From Neocallimastix lanati (nom. inval.) (lineage: Eukaryota > Neocallimastigomycota > Neocallimastigomycetes > Neocallimastigales > Neocallimastigaceae), in contig JACVTC010000072.1 of NCBI GenBank assembly GCA_016946835.1, positions 735,001 through 799,000 on the forward strand: DNA of 64,000 nucleotides, written 5' to 3'. Numbering within the stretch: position 1 is the stretch's first letter; each line of letters starts with the position of its first letter. The position numbers and the translations under genes are program-made. Positions 38,221 through 48,381 of the stretch are shown here, one piece after another. Under the pieces are notes generated by a model, which saw nothing but the letters and a program-made list of their open reading frames with translations, had not been told where the DNA came from and did not search any database.

Positions 38221-38232
38221 AGATTCGTTACA
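38221..38232 (-). repeat. Outer tip of the gypsy-2 5' LTR
   Basis: AGATTCGTTACA, the missing last 12 bases of the LTR at 29550-30146, followed by the target duplication AATAC (38233-38237). Confidence 0.9.
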
Positions 38233-38758
38233 AATACTAATAATTTATAAATATAAAAGTATTAAACATAAATAATATATATAAATATAGTCGTATCAAA
38301 TGCAAATAATATATAAATATTTATTATATAAAATATAATATACACAATATGGAATAATTCATTATTGTAAAAGAAAACACTAAAATAGATTACAATAACA
38401 AAATACAATAAATTTTATTTTATTAAAAAATTTTTTATTAAAATATATTTTATTAATATTTAATAGTTGTTTGTTAAAAATAACAATTACATCGAGAAAA
38501 AATGTGAAAAGTATCTTCTATTTATACTTTTCCTAAATACATTGATAATATATTATTTTATTTAAATTACATATATTTTAATATAAAATTATCCTAATGA
38601 ATTTTATTAAATAATAAATTTATAAACTATAACTAAATTTAGAAAAATATAATTATTAATTAAACTAAATACTAAATAATTAAAATTAAGTACATTTATT
38701 ATCTATTTATTATTTTAATATTATAAGTAAAGTCTTTATTTATTTTCGATTTAAAAAC

Positions 38759-38973
38759 AATGTTAAAGGAGTCATGATTAAATTTTGAAACTTAATTTTC
38801 ACAAAATAAATTATTAATTTATTTTGTTTTAAACTTTAATTAATTCATTTAAATTATTTTACAACAATAATTTTCTCAGAATTAAATTTTATAAAAATTA
38901 TTACATTAAAAATTTATCTTGTGGTTTAAAGAATATAATTCAAAAATTTAGTTCATATGATTTATTTACTTTT
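38759..38973 (-). repeat. Repeat A, left copy
   Basis: From AATGTTAAAGGAGTCATG to TGATTTATTTACTTT; 212 of 215 identical to 40025-40239. Confidence 0.9.
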
Positions 38974-39302
38974 TAAAAAGTGATCAGTTTTTTAAATACA
39001 TGTTTTATTAAAAAAGGATTATTATTTAAAGATTTTATGGATTGAAGTAAAAAGAATTGAAAAAGTTATAGATTCAAACTAGGAATTTTTTGTTCCTTTT
39101 ATACTTTTTCAAGAAAATAAAAGTAAAAATAAAAATAAAAATATTGTTTAATTATAAAAATATTATATACTATATATTATTACATATAACTTATAGGATT
39201 AAATTAAAAATACAATTTATTAAAAATATATTTTATTAAATTTTATTTGTTTATTGTTATCCTTTTATTATTAGAATTTTCTTAGAAATTCTTTTTAATA
39301 TA

Positions 39303-39971
39303 TTATGTTTTAATCAATTTGTATTGCATTATCAAATATATCTGTCTATTTTCTGAGTAAAGTATTTCTCTTTGATTGGATTGCGATTCTTCATAAGTTG
39401 GTAAGCCTCCTAAGCCTCTTCTAATGGCTTCTAATTCATTCTGAAGTATTCTAATAGTTCGATTAAGATTGTTAATCTTTATTTCTTGGCTTCTAATCTT
39501 TTGGATTAATTTCATTTCTAGATTGGTTAATCCGTTTCGTACATTAGCTATTTCTTGATCGTTATTTTGTTGATATATTGGAAATTCATCTAGAAGTTTC
39601 TTTGTATCATAATAGAATTGATTATGTCTATTATTGTATTTGAAATTTGCTAATTCTTTGCTCAATTTGTCCATTCTTTTATTTAATTTTTCTATTTCCA
39701 ATTTAATGTTTTCCGTATGGTTGACAATGGTGATGTCTGGTTCTATTTCTTCTAAGTCATGTGATATTTCTTTTCCTTTATTTCTTTTATTAGGGATATC
39801 ACTATTTTCTTCTTCCGTGCGGACTCTTTTTTGTGACTGTTTTTGTAATGAATTATTATTCATTGCTTTTTCGTGATTTTCATTTTGTAATTTACTTGTA
39901 GAAATTTTATTTTTACTAACAGTGGCCCCTTTTGTTAATGAAGTGATTTTATCTAATAATAAACGGTTCAT
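39303..39971 (-). CDS. Coiled-coil protein of the TG...CA element, unknown function
   Basis: 222 residues from ATG. N-terminal third is basic and Asn/Gln/Lys-rich with a possible nuclear signal (NKRNKGKE); from about residue 85 to 190 heptad-like Leu/Ile spacing (IEKLNKRMDKLSKELANF; LTNLEMKLIQKIRS; INNLNRTIRILQNELEAI) predicts two coiled coils; then GLGGLPTYEESQSNQRE. No catalytic motif, no zinc knuckle, no transmembrane part. It starts 53 bp after repeat A on its own strand, as a gag gene would after an LTR, and could be a structural (Gag-like) protein of a non-autonomous element. I do not recognise the family. Confidence 0.6.
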   Translation of the reverse strand: MNRLLLDKITSLTKGATVSKNKISTSKLQNENHEKAMNNNSLQKQSQKRVRTEEENSDIPNKRNKGKEISHDLEEIEPDITIVNHTENIKLEIEKLNKRMDKLSKELANFKYNNRHNQFYYDTKKLLDEFPIYQQNNDQEIANVRNGLTNLEMKLIQKIRSQEIKINNLNRTIRILQNELEAIRRGLGGLPTYEESQSNQREILYSENRQIYLIMQYKLIKT

Positions 39972-40024
39972 TTTAATTAAATGAGCATTGTTAAGAGTGT
40001 AAGAAGGGTGATGATAAAGGAAAG

Positions 40025-40239
40025 AATGTTAAAGGAGTTATGATTAAATTTTGAAACTTAATTTTCACAAAATAAATTATTAATTTATTTTGTTTTAAAC
40101 TATAATTAATTCATTTAAATTATTTTACAACAATAATTTTCTCAGAATTAAATTTTATAAAAATTATTACATTAAAAATTTATCTTGTGGCTTAAAGAAT
40201 ATAATTCAAAAATTTAGTTCATATGATTTATTTACTTTG
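40025..40239 (-). repeat. Repeat A, right copy
   Basis: AATGTTAAAGGAGTTATG... to ...TTTATTTACTTT. See left copy. Confidence 0.9.
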
Positions 40240-40461
40240 TTTATTATTTTATAAATTAAAGAATAATTTACATTTTTGAATTACACAAGAAAAATTTTTA
40301 ATTTAAAATGTGATTGGGATAATCATATCTTTACAATTATTAATAATTTCAATGGAATTATTTTTTATTTTTATTCATTTTCAATAATTTTATACATATT
40401 TATTTTAATTTTGACACTTGAATTAGTACAAAAATCGAATGTAAAAAACATGATATTGTAA

Positions 40462-40797
40462 TGAGAATCAATAATTTTATTGATTTGATTATACACTACT
40501 ATGTGATTATTTTCGCTGATATCAGTCTTCCGCTTACTAAAATCGTTGACATTGTAAAGAATACTATGTATAGCAAGGAATGACTTTATCTTCTTAAAAA
40601 TCGATTTTCCTTCGAGAGAAACAAAGTCGGATTTCAAGCTTTTCCCATATTTATTCACTTCTACATAGTGAGTAGCCATAAAATAGCTTTCCTTTTTATC
40701 CGAGGAGAGATATTGGATAATGAATTTACGAATCACTGATTTCCTAATGAAATCACTGTCCCCACGCTTATTCCAATAATAAATACTGAAACGTATT
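40462..40797 (-). pseudogene. Unrecognised coding fragment, first copy
   Basis: Open minus-strand frame, no ATG at its start: YYWNKRGDSDFIRKSVIRKF then IIQYLSSDKKESYFMATHYV, EVNKYGKSLKSDF, KIKSFLAIHSILYNVNDFSK, ISENNHIVVYNQINKI. Ordinary mixed amino-acid composition suggests a once real protein. A TTTCAG just upstream on that strand could be a splice acceptor, making this an exon fragment. No family recognised; no catalytic motif visible. Confidence 0.5.
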
Positions 40798-40872
40798 ATT
40801 TATATAATATAGAAATTATTCGAGATAAATATATAATTATCGAATGTGAAAAACATGGTATTGTAATGAGAA

Positions 40873-41213
40873 TCAATGAATTTTGGTTTGATTATACACT
40901 ATTATGTGATTATTTTCGCTGATATCACTCTTCCGGTTACTAATATCGTTGACATTATAAAGAATACTACGTATAGAAAGGAATGACTTTATCTTCTTAA
41001 AAATCGATTTTCCTTCGAGACAGATTTAAAAGCATTTTTCACAAAAGTCATATTTCAAGCTTTTCCCATATTTATTCACTTCTACATAGTGAGTAGCAAT
41101 AAAATAGCTTTCCTTTTTATCCGAGGAGAGATATTGGATAATGAATTTACGAATCACTGATTTCCTAATGAAACCACTGTCCCCACGCTTATTCCAATTA
41201 TAAATACTGAAAC
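40873..41213 (-). pseudogene. Unrecognised coding fragment, second copy
   Basis: Same protein (YNWNKRGDSGFIRKSVIRKF, ESYFIATHYVEVNKYGKSLK) but interrupted after KYDF by about 26 extra bases that introduce a stop (KCF-stop), after which the frame resumes with KSIFKKIKSFLSIRSILYNV and ends NNHIIVYNQTKIH-stop. Confidence 0.55.
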
Positions 41214-41421
41214 TTATTATTTGTATAAAATAGAAATTATTAGAAATAAATAAAAAATAGATAATATTAATTATTAAAATAAAAAAAAAAAAAAAAATAA
41301 AGTTTAGAATAAAGAAATGTAATATTTTCTAAGTATTAAACATAAAATATACATTATATAATATTATATTTTTTCAAAAGTTTATTGATTACATCTTTAG
41401 ATACTTAGTTATCAGCTAAAC

Positions 41422-41461
41422 ATATGATTGGTTTATACTAATACGTATAAACCAATCATAT
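41422..41461. repeat. Perfect 17-bp inverted repeat
   Basis: ATATGATTGGTTTATAC, loop TAATAC, GTATAAACCAATCATAT. Lies directly before the copia LTR fragment. Confidence 0.95.
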
Positions 41462-41608
41462 AAATACATATGTTAATAACATAATGTATTTCAAATATAA
41501 TGAAATAAATTGAATATAGAGAATAATTTTAATAATGAAATAATTTAATATATTTTACACAACTATAATTAATTTAACACATATATAATAGATTTCAATA
41601 TTTTAACA
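41458..41608 (-). mobile_element. 5' LTR fragment of the copia relic
   Basis: ATACATATGTTAATAACATA to TATTTTAACA matches 16120-16269 at about 90%, same orientation. On the minus strand it would be the first ~150 bp of the 5' LTR (TGTTAAAATATTG...); the inner half is gone. Confidence 0.65.
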
Positions 41609-41659
41609 TTATTAAATATAATAAAAACAAATATAAAAAAATTATTTTGAATTTTAATT

Positions 41660-41727
41660 CATTTATTTATATCAATACGCCACTGGGCGAAATACAACAT
41701 TTTAATAATACGCTACTTGGGGAAATG
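41660..41727 (-). repeat. Right TIR region of the composite element
   Basis: On the minus strand GGGAGAGTTGCATTTCCCCA, AGTAGCGTATTATTAAAATG, TTGTATTTCGCCCAGTGGCG; strongly similar to 3953-4015 and, inverted, to 15819-15905. Confidence 0.65.
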
Positions 41728-41765
41728 CAACTCTCCCATTCTATGAATCCATAAGAAAATAAAAC
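41728..41765. repeat. Right target duplication and resumed repeat D
   Basis: ATTCTATGA (9 bp, 7 matching the left copy) then ATCCATAAGAAAATAAAA, the continuation of the repeat D copy broken at 15818. Confidence 0.6.
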
Positions 41766-41825
41766 AGGAGGTTGCATTACGGCATTTTCACGTGATATAT
41801 ATAAATATGTGGCTTTAGCTATATT
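41766..41825 (+). repeat. Possible left end of a second MULE
   Basis: GGAGGTTGCATTACGGCATT, TTCACGTGATATATATAAAT, ATGTGGCTTTAGC: GC-rich tip plus GTGGCTTTA, as at other MULE ends. It interrupts repeat D immediately after AATAAAACA. A right partner was not found. Confidence 0.4.
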
Positions 41826-42289
41826 ATTCTACATAATATTATTTTATTGTATTATTTTGATACTTCAATTTTTAAATTATTTTGTTATTTCAATTTTTAA
41901 ATTAATTATTAAGTGAATAATTAGATAATCATATAATGGTTAGATTTTATGATTTTAATTCTTTTAATTAAATAGTAATAAGAAAATCATATAAAAATAT
42001 AAATATTATTAAAAAAATAATTATAATGATAAAATATTAATTATACAGACGTATTTGAATATTTATTTAACTGTATAATTTTAATAAGCTTTATAAATTT
42101 AATTTTTGAATGACAGAATTCTGATAATTCTGATTATTTCGTTTGGTCAGTCCTCATTTCTTAATTATTTATTATAAAGTAATATTTATATTATATTATT
42201 TAAATCAGTTAAACAATCAAACCACAAATTAATAATATTATTTCTATCACATTTAGCATCAATTAACCTGGCTTCAATATTTTTGTAGC

Positions 42290-42870
42290 GTTCAAGACAC
42301 TGATTTCATTAGCTTTATTTATTGCTTTTTTTTTTATTTTCCAAATTCCTCTAATTTTTCTTTGATAATCATAATGATTAATGTTCAAGTTCATTTAATT
42401 TATTTATTATTTCATAAAAAGATGGTTTTGTTGGAAATAAATTATTCAAATAATTATTGAGTGATTCCGAGTTATTGTTTGTTATATATTCCATATTGTT
42501 ATAATAATTATAAAATTTCATATCGTAATTTGAAATAGCTTTATAATAAATAAATATATTATTATCATTTTTACTTCATTATAATTTATTTTTTTTTAAT
42601 TTCTAATGATATTTTATAATGCCAAATGCAATATTTAATATTTGTATTAGGAAATATTGTTTTTGCTGTTTTAGATATTCCCCTTTCAAAATCACAATAC
42701 AAATTTTATGGTTCAATTATAATATTATTTTTACTTGTATTAGCAATTTTTTTTTTAATTTATCAAATAATCTTTCAATCAATAAGTATAGTTTGTAGAT
42801 GGATAAACATCATCCATTTATATATAACTCATGGTTATATTTATTATTTTATTATACCTTGCATCACGAA
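42290..42870 (-). pseudogene. Dead MULE transposase
   Basis: Minus-strand frames, repeatedly broken, follow the MULE domain: LYCDFERGISKTAKTIFPNT then NIKYCIWHYKISLEIKKK, NEVKNDNNIFIYYKAISN, FYNYYNNMEYITNNNSES, LNNYLNNLFPTKPSFYEII and HYDYQRKIRGIWKIKKK. Second Asp, C-x2-H and the Glu are still visible; the first Asp region is eroded. Middle part between AISN and YNYYNN is deleted (~50 residues). A plus-strand open frame at 42626-42898 is only its shadow. Confidence 0.85.
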
Positions 42871-43514
42871 AGTCTGCATTATTATTATGTTGAATTAGTT
42901 ATTATCTAAACCTATGTGAAATAGGTTTAATAATACTATTATTGTTAGTATGTATCTTTGCAATTATCATTCTATTATATTTCCCTTGAATCTTTAGGAT
43001 ATTATATTTTAATTATTTTATATGGGATCTCTGAAATATAGTCTCCTCCATTATTGTAATATGTATTAATATATACGCGTTTGATATGTATAAATACTCG
43101 TTAAAATAACTATATTTTAAATAATGTATTTTGTTCTTTAAAAAGAATCATTAACTAATATATGATTGTTTAAATTTTCTTAATATATATTATTAAATTT
43201 TGTTTTATATATTCATTGGGTGAAATAGTCTATCACATAGTAGATTCCTTCATGTATAGATATATTATATTACTAATAGCCAAAAATTTATTTGTTAAAA
43301 TATCAAATTATAATTTCAATTAAGAGTCTCAAGTATAAGATATATAATTTTTTTAAACGTTTATGCGTGTTTTTTCTTTATTAAATAAATATTTTTATAT
43401 TTTTAGAGTTCTACTTAACTTGCAGTAACTTTACATTTTACGTGTTTCTTTTTATTAGCTTTCCTAGGATTGACATAATGAGCAGCTTTTATCATAATTT
43501 AAAATTCAACTAAA

Positions 43515-43603
43515 TTTTTTTTTTTTTTTTGGCATAATATTGTTACATTAATATATTTTATGATATATATATATATATATATTTTTGACATAATATTCAA
43601 TTA

Positions 43604-43638
<35 letters not shown>

Positions 43639-43676
43639 GCATAATATTGTTACATTAATATATTTTATGATAAAGA
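43515..43676. repeat. Duplication bounded by poly-T, GGCATAATATTGTTACATTA
   Basis: The ~36-bp phrase GGCATAATATTGTTACATTA ATATATTTTATGATA follows a T-run twice (43532 and 43638; second T-run is T32), with a partial third GACATAATATTCAATTAAG between. Confidence 0.8.
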
Positions 43677-43719
43677 GTTACTATTACTTATTTCAAATTA
43701 AATTCTTTTGTATCAATAA

Positions 43720-43920
43720 ATTATGGCTTACATATTTGAAACTTATTTTTTGTACATTTCACATATTCTAACAATGATAAATAAATAATAATTAAATGAT
43801 ATATTGTGGCTTATATTTTAATTATATTACAATATGTTTCAATACATTTGAAGCTTATTCTTCATATATTTCACATATTCTAACAATGATAAATAAATAA
43901 TAATAAATGATTAATATTAA
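43720..43920. repeat. ~100-bp duplication ending CACATATTCTAACAATGATA
   Basis: Two copies: ATGGCTTACATATTTGAAAC... and TGTGGCTTATATTTTAATTA..., both ending TTTCACATATTCTAACAATG ATAAATAAATAATAA. Confidence 0.7.
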
Positions 43921-43924
43921 ATAT

Positions 43925-44010
43925 TGAATAATAAAGTATTAATCACACGAATCTATTGCAGTTAGGGTGGTTATGGTTCTTGTGGTGGTTATAGAGATTA
44001 TTTCTTTTTT
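43925..44010 (-). repeat. Dispersed repeat D, inverted partial copy
   Basis: TTAATCACACGAATCTATTG, CAGTTAGGGTGGTTATGGTT, CTTGTGGTGGTTATAGAGAT: reverse complement of the D segment ATAACCACCACAAGAACCAT ... TTCACGTGATTAA. Confidence 0.75.
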
Positions 44011-44029
44011 AATTTTTTTATAATTTTTT

Positions 44030-44090
44030 TTTTTTTTTTTTTTTTAATTTGATGGTTATAATTGACTGATTGTTTTTATTATCGACTGTT

Positions 44091-44125
<35 letters not shown>

Positions 44126-44166
44126 GATGGTTATAATTGACTGATTGTTTTTATTATCGACTGTTG

Positions 44167-44208
<42 letters not shown>
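44030..44208. repeat. Two 50-bp units separated by poly-T runs
   Basis: AATTTGATGGTTATAATTGA CTGATTGTTTTTATTATCGA CTGTTGC occurs twice, each followed by a T-run (T28 and T41). Confidence 0.9.
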
Positions 44209-44211
<3 letters not shown>

Positions 44212-45369
44212 TATTAATCATTTATTATTTATTTATTTATTAATTTATGTATTAATTTATTTATTATTAAAATATTAATCTGATATAAAACAAATATGTG
44301 TAGCAACATATTTGTATATTTAATAATAATTATTAAATATTAAATTTATATCTCTTTTGTCAATAATAATATTTGAAATAATTTTATTATTCATATATTA
44401 TTCAATATTTATATATATATTATTCATTATAATATGAAATATATTAAATATATTAAATTAAATAGTTAATTTCTTCTAAATATATATAAGAATATTATTA
44501 TATATATAATTTAACTATTCATATTTATTTTTAAAGTTTATATTAAAAAGACATAATACTTCTATATATTATAATATATAATATAATGAAATAGTTTTAG
44601 TTATTTTAATTATAATTAAATATATATAGTTGATATTATTTATTATATTCATATTTATTATATAATTATATTCTTATATATTTAACTTTATTATTCTTAT
44701 TTTCATTTTAAGAATTATATAGTTATATTTTAATATATACTTATTATATATTATACTATACTCCGATATAATATATTTTAAATGTATATTTATTATTATT
44801 AATAATTAAATTATTATAAAGATATCTAAAAATTTATTTAAAAAATTAAATGAAATATAAAATAAACCTAGTTTTATTGATTATTTTTCTTAAAAAAAAA
44901 ATATGTAATTCGTAAATAAATTTATGATTAATAATCTTAGTATAATATTCTATTATTTATTAATTTTTTTAAAAAAAATATGTAAATATTTAATAAATTT
45001 ATTGAAAATACACATAATATACTATGATGTTGGAATGATATTAAATAGTAATGAAATGGTATCCTAATAACTACTCTTCTTTATTTGTAGTTTAGAGAAG
45101 ACCCTTGGTTAATTGGGTTTTATAAATTAATATATATTAATAAAGGTTAATTAAATATAACGATACTATTAAAAATTAGTAGCACATAAAAGTCCAGCAT
45201 ATCAAATCATTTATCATTTATTTATTTATTAATTTATGTATTAATTTATTTATTATTAAAATAATAATATATTCTTTATATTTATTATTTGAAATATATT
45301 TAATTTCATATAATATATTCTTTATATCTATTAGAAAATAAATAGATATCAAATAATAATGAAAAAAAA

Positions 45370-45825
45370 AAAAAAAAAAAAAAGAAAATAAAAAGAAAAT
45401 AAATCCTCTATAAAAAAAATGAAAAAAAAAAAAAAATAAAAAGGAAAAAAATTCTCTATAACTACCGCAAGAACCAGAACCATGCATATAATTTTTTATT
45501 ATCTATTATTATTATTATTTCCTTTTAATAATAATGAGTAATAAATAAATAAATAGATAAATAAATAAATAATAAAAGAATTTTTTTTATTAGTAATTGT
45601 ATAATTAGAAAAAAAATTCTCTATAACTACCACAAGAACCAGAACTATGTATATAATTTTTTATTATTTATTATTATTATTATTATTTTTAATAATAATG
45701 AATAATAAATAAATAAATAAATAAATAAATAGATAAATAGATAAATAAATAAATAAATAAATAATAAATGATTTTTTTTATTATTTTTTAATAATAATGA
45801 GTAATAAATAAATAAATAAATAATT
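45370..45825. repeat. Partial D copies and TAAA/TAGA microsatellites
   Basis: CTCTATAACTACCGCAAGAA CCAGAACCATG (45453) and CTCTATAACTACCACAAGAA CC (45611) are starts of repeat D, followed by TTTTTTATTATTTATTATTA and AAAT/AGAT tetranucleotide runs. The block AATAGATAAATAGATAAATA ... AATAATGAGTAATAAATAAA recurs at 51784-51960 on the other side of the copia element. Confidence 0.75.
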
Positions 45826-45827
45826 TT

Positions 45828-46086
45828 TGTTTATAAAATATTTTATTGATTAAAGTTTATTTATTTTAATATGAGTAATTACTTGATTTTTAAATTTTAT
45901 GAGATTACATTTGTATTTATACTATTTGTGGCTAAATAAAAATATAACGAGAAAATATTACATAATATATTTCATTGTATTAGCTTAACAACGAGTTCGT
46001 TGTATTATAAAAATATCTTTTAATTTATTTAATACACATAAATTATTTTAATATAAATTTAATATATTTTTCTTTGTATTCTAACA
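45828..46086 (-). repeat. Copia 3' LTR (259 bp)
   Basis: TGTTTATAAAATATTTTATT ... TTTGTATTCTAACA; on the minus strand TGTTAGAATAC to ATAAACA. Confidence 0.92.
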
Positions 46087-46100
46087 TTCCCCCTCAGACC
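46087..46100 (-). promoter_or_regulatory. Polypurine tract of the copia element
   Basis: Minus strand CTGAGGGGGAA directly before TGTTAG of the 3' LTR. Confidence 0.8.
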
Positions 46101-47677
46101 AGAATGTTTGCTTGTCAAAGATTTGGTTTGTAAACTTAGTCATTTTTGGTCCATTAAAATCTTTTGTTAATGGATCGGCCAACATCCTTTCGGTATTGAT
46201 GTATTCTAATTTTATTCTGTTATTTTTGATATTATCTTTATTGAAGAAAAATTTTATATCTATATGTTTTAATTTATTGTTGAGTTCACCGTTTTACTTG
46301 CTATGTTATCAGTGAATATTTTTATTGGTTTTTTAATGTTGAATATTTCATACAAAATATTTCGGATCCATAAAACCTTTTTAGTACATTCAGCGGTAGC
46401 AATGTATTCAGCTTCCGCGGTAGATGTGGCAACTACTGTTTATTTCTTGGATTGCCAACATATTGGATCATTATTCATTGATATTATATACCCCGAAGTA
46501 GATTTCCTATCTTTTGGGTCACCAGCGTAGTCAGCATCAGTATATGCCATAATTTTCCCCTGTCCTTTATATTTAATTTTGTAGTATTTAGTATAATTTA
46601 AGTATTTTAATATATTTATTACCATTTTCCAATCAGCTATGGTAGGATTCTCAGAATTTCTAGCAATCTTTCCTACAGCGTAAGTAATATCTGGACGGGT
46701 ACACCTGGCTAGATAGATTAACGATCCGATTGCACTTTTAAATGTTGTTTTATCGAATGGTTCATTATTCTTTGCTGAATTTGAGATGCTTGAACAAGGC
46801 GTTTTTGACTTTCTTATGTTTTTAACTTTGAATTTTTGTAATATATCATTTATTAATTGAATTTGAGAAATTACATAGCTTGAATTTTCCTTTTCAATAT
46901 TAATTCCTAAAATATAATCTGCTTCACTGCATTTTGAAACTTTAAAGTTTTTCTTAATTCTTTTAATAATTTTGTTTATACAGTATTTTATACCTGTTAT
47001 TAATAAATCATCCACGTAAACTCCAATAATACAGACAGCTCTTCCTCCCTCCATTTTAACAAAAATACATGGTTCAGATGTCAATTGAGTGAAACCATTA
47101 TTTTTGAGAAAGTTTGTGAAGTGGATGTGCCATTGGCGACCTGACTGTTTTAATCCGTATAAAGCTTTTCTAAGAAGCCAATAACCTTTACCAAAATTCT
47201 TGTCACCAGGGGGGATATTAACATAAATATCCTTATCCAACGGAGCATTAAGATAGGCAGCTTTAATATCAAGCTGCATTAGATCCCAATTGAATTTTGA
47301 AGCAAGCGCAATTATAAGTTTTAGACTATCTAAACTAAGGGTAGGAGAATATGTTAAGTTATAATCAATTCCCTTTCTCTGGGTGAAACCACGAGCAACC
47401 AGACGAGCCTTGTATTTTGAGATATTACCATTACCGTCCTTTTTGAGAGTATAGACCCACTTAGTAGTTATGGGTTTAACATCAGGAGGAAGCGATTTAA
47501 CAAAAATCATGGTTCGGTTGTCATAGAAGTTTTGTAATTCGGAATTCATAGCTTCTATCCACCGGATTTTATCTGAACGTGTGATGGCTTGTTTATATGA
47601 AAGAGGTGTTTCAGTAATACATCTTTTAGAAGTTTCAACATTGTCGAGGGAGATCTTGTACTTTTTGTTACTGTTGG
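46101..47677 (-). pseudogene. Copia Pol: reverse transcriptase and RNase H, one stop
   Basis: From the inserted element leftwards the minus-strand frame reads KISLDNVETSKRC, RSDKIRWIEAMNSELQN, RT motifs KARLVARGFTQ, LDIKAAYLNAPLD, ALYGLKQSGRQW and the active site YVDDLLITG, then RNase H ARCTRPDITYAVGKIARNSE and TDADYAGDPKDRKSTSGYI, up to CWQSKK followed by TAA at ~46440 where the relic at 16.6 kb has CAA. The frame then continues TVVATSTAEAEYIATAECTK and runs near to the PPT. A single C-to-T type change thus truncates RNase H. Confidence 0.9.
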
Positions 47678-48381
47678 TGTAAAGATGTGATTATCCCAAT
47701 CACATTTTAAATTAAAAATTTTTCTTGTGTAATTCAAAAATGTAAATTATTCTTTGATTTATAAAATAATAAACAAAGTAAATAAATCATATGAACTAAA
47801 TTTTTGAATTATATTCTTTAAGCCACAAGATAAATTTTTAATGTAATAATTTTTATAAATTTTAATTCTGAGAAAATTATTGTTGTAAAATAATTTAAAT
47901 GAATTAATTAAAGTTTAAAACAAAATAAATTAATAATTTATTTTGTGAAAATTAAGTTTCAAAATTTAATCATGACTCCTTTAACATTGTTTTTAAATCG
48001 AAAATAAATAAAGACTTTACTTATAATATTAAAATAATAAATAGATAATAAATGTACTTAATTTTAATTATTTAGTATTTAGTTTAATTAATAATTATAT
48101 TTTTCTAAATTTAGTTATAGTTTATAAATTTATTATTTAATAAAATTCATTAGGATAATTTTATATTAAAATATATGTAATTTAAATAAAATAATATATT
48201 ATCAATGTATTTAGGAAAAGTATAAATAGAAGATACTTTTCACATTTTTTCTCGATGTAATTGTTATTTTTAACAAACAACTATTAAATATTAATAAAAT
48301 ATATTTTAATAAAAAATTTTTTAATAAAATAAAATTTATTGTATTTTGTTATTGTAATCTATTTTTGTGTTTTCTTTTACA
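47678..48381 (+). mobile_element. 704-bp deletion derivative of the TG...CA element, inserted in copia pol
   Basis: TGTAAAGATG...TCTTTTACA with perfect 5-bp duplication GTTGG (47673-47677 and 48382-48386). Removing it and one GTTGG restores the copia reading frame through the site. Sequence equals the outer parts of 38366-40335 (inverted) with a single repeat A at 47774-47988. Its A is left-copy-like at two diagnostic sites and right-copy-like at the third. Confidence 0.88.

Larger units (their letters stand above)
38366..40335 (-). mobile_element. TG...CA element with sub-terminal 215-bp direct repeats (unfamiliar type)
   Basis: Ends TGTAAAAG...TTTACA, flanked by a 5-bp duplication ATTAT (38361-38365 and 40336-40340). 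Inside: 393 bp, repeat A (38759-38973), 1.05 kb with a 222-residue ORF, repeat A again (40025-40239, three differences), 96 bp. A 704-bp version, 47678-48381, has the same ends but one A and nothing between, with its own 5-bp duplication GTTGG. Ends and duplication size are those of LTR retroelements, but the long repeats are not at the ends, so ordinary LTR-element structure does not explain it. Confidence 0.75.
40435..41262. repeat. Tandem duplication of a 414-bp unit
   Basis: TCGAATGTAAAAAACATGAT at 40435 recurs as TCGAATGTGAAAAACATGGT at 40849. The units are about 90% alike and carry the coding fragments below. Less AT-rich than the surroundings. Confidence 0.85.
42900..45440. other. AT-rich spacer with poly-T-bounded duplications
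   Basis: No gene found. Contains the three duplications listed below, AT-rich unique DNA (44220-45180) and a slightly more complex patch at 45028-45120 (GTTGGAATGATATTAAATAG, GTATCCTAATAACTACTCTT) that I do not recognise. Confidence 0.6.

Noticed and set aside
38366-40335. Interpretation as an ordinary LTR element with complete LTRs
   Set aside because: The long repeats are not terminal; the order X-A-insert-A-Y would need two precise deletions in opposite LTRs.
40276-40461. MNYTRKIFNLKCDWDNHIF frame, also seen at 47555-47737
   Set aside because: Both occurrences are the non-coding end of the TG...CA element read into different flanks, so the shared peptide is not a gene.
42626-42898. Hydrophobic plus-strand open frame resembling a membrane protein
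   Set aside because: It is antisense to the dead MULE transposase, whose motifs are clear on the minus strand.
45218-45487. Minus-strand frame rich in Phe
   Set aside because: Made of poly-A runs on the plus strand and a partial repeat D; no conserved feature.
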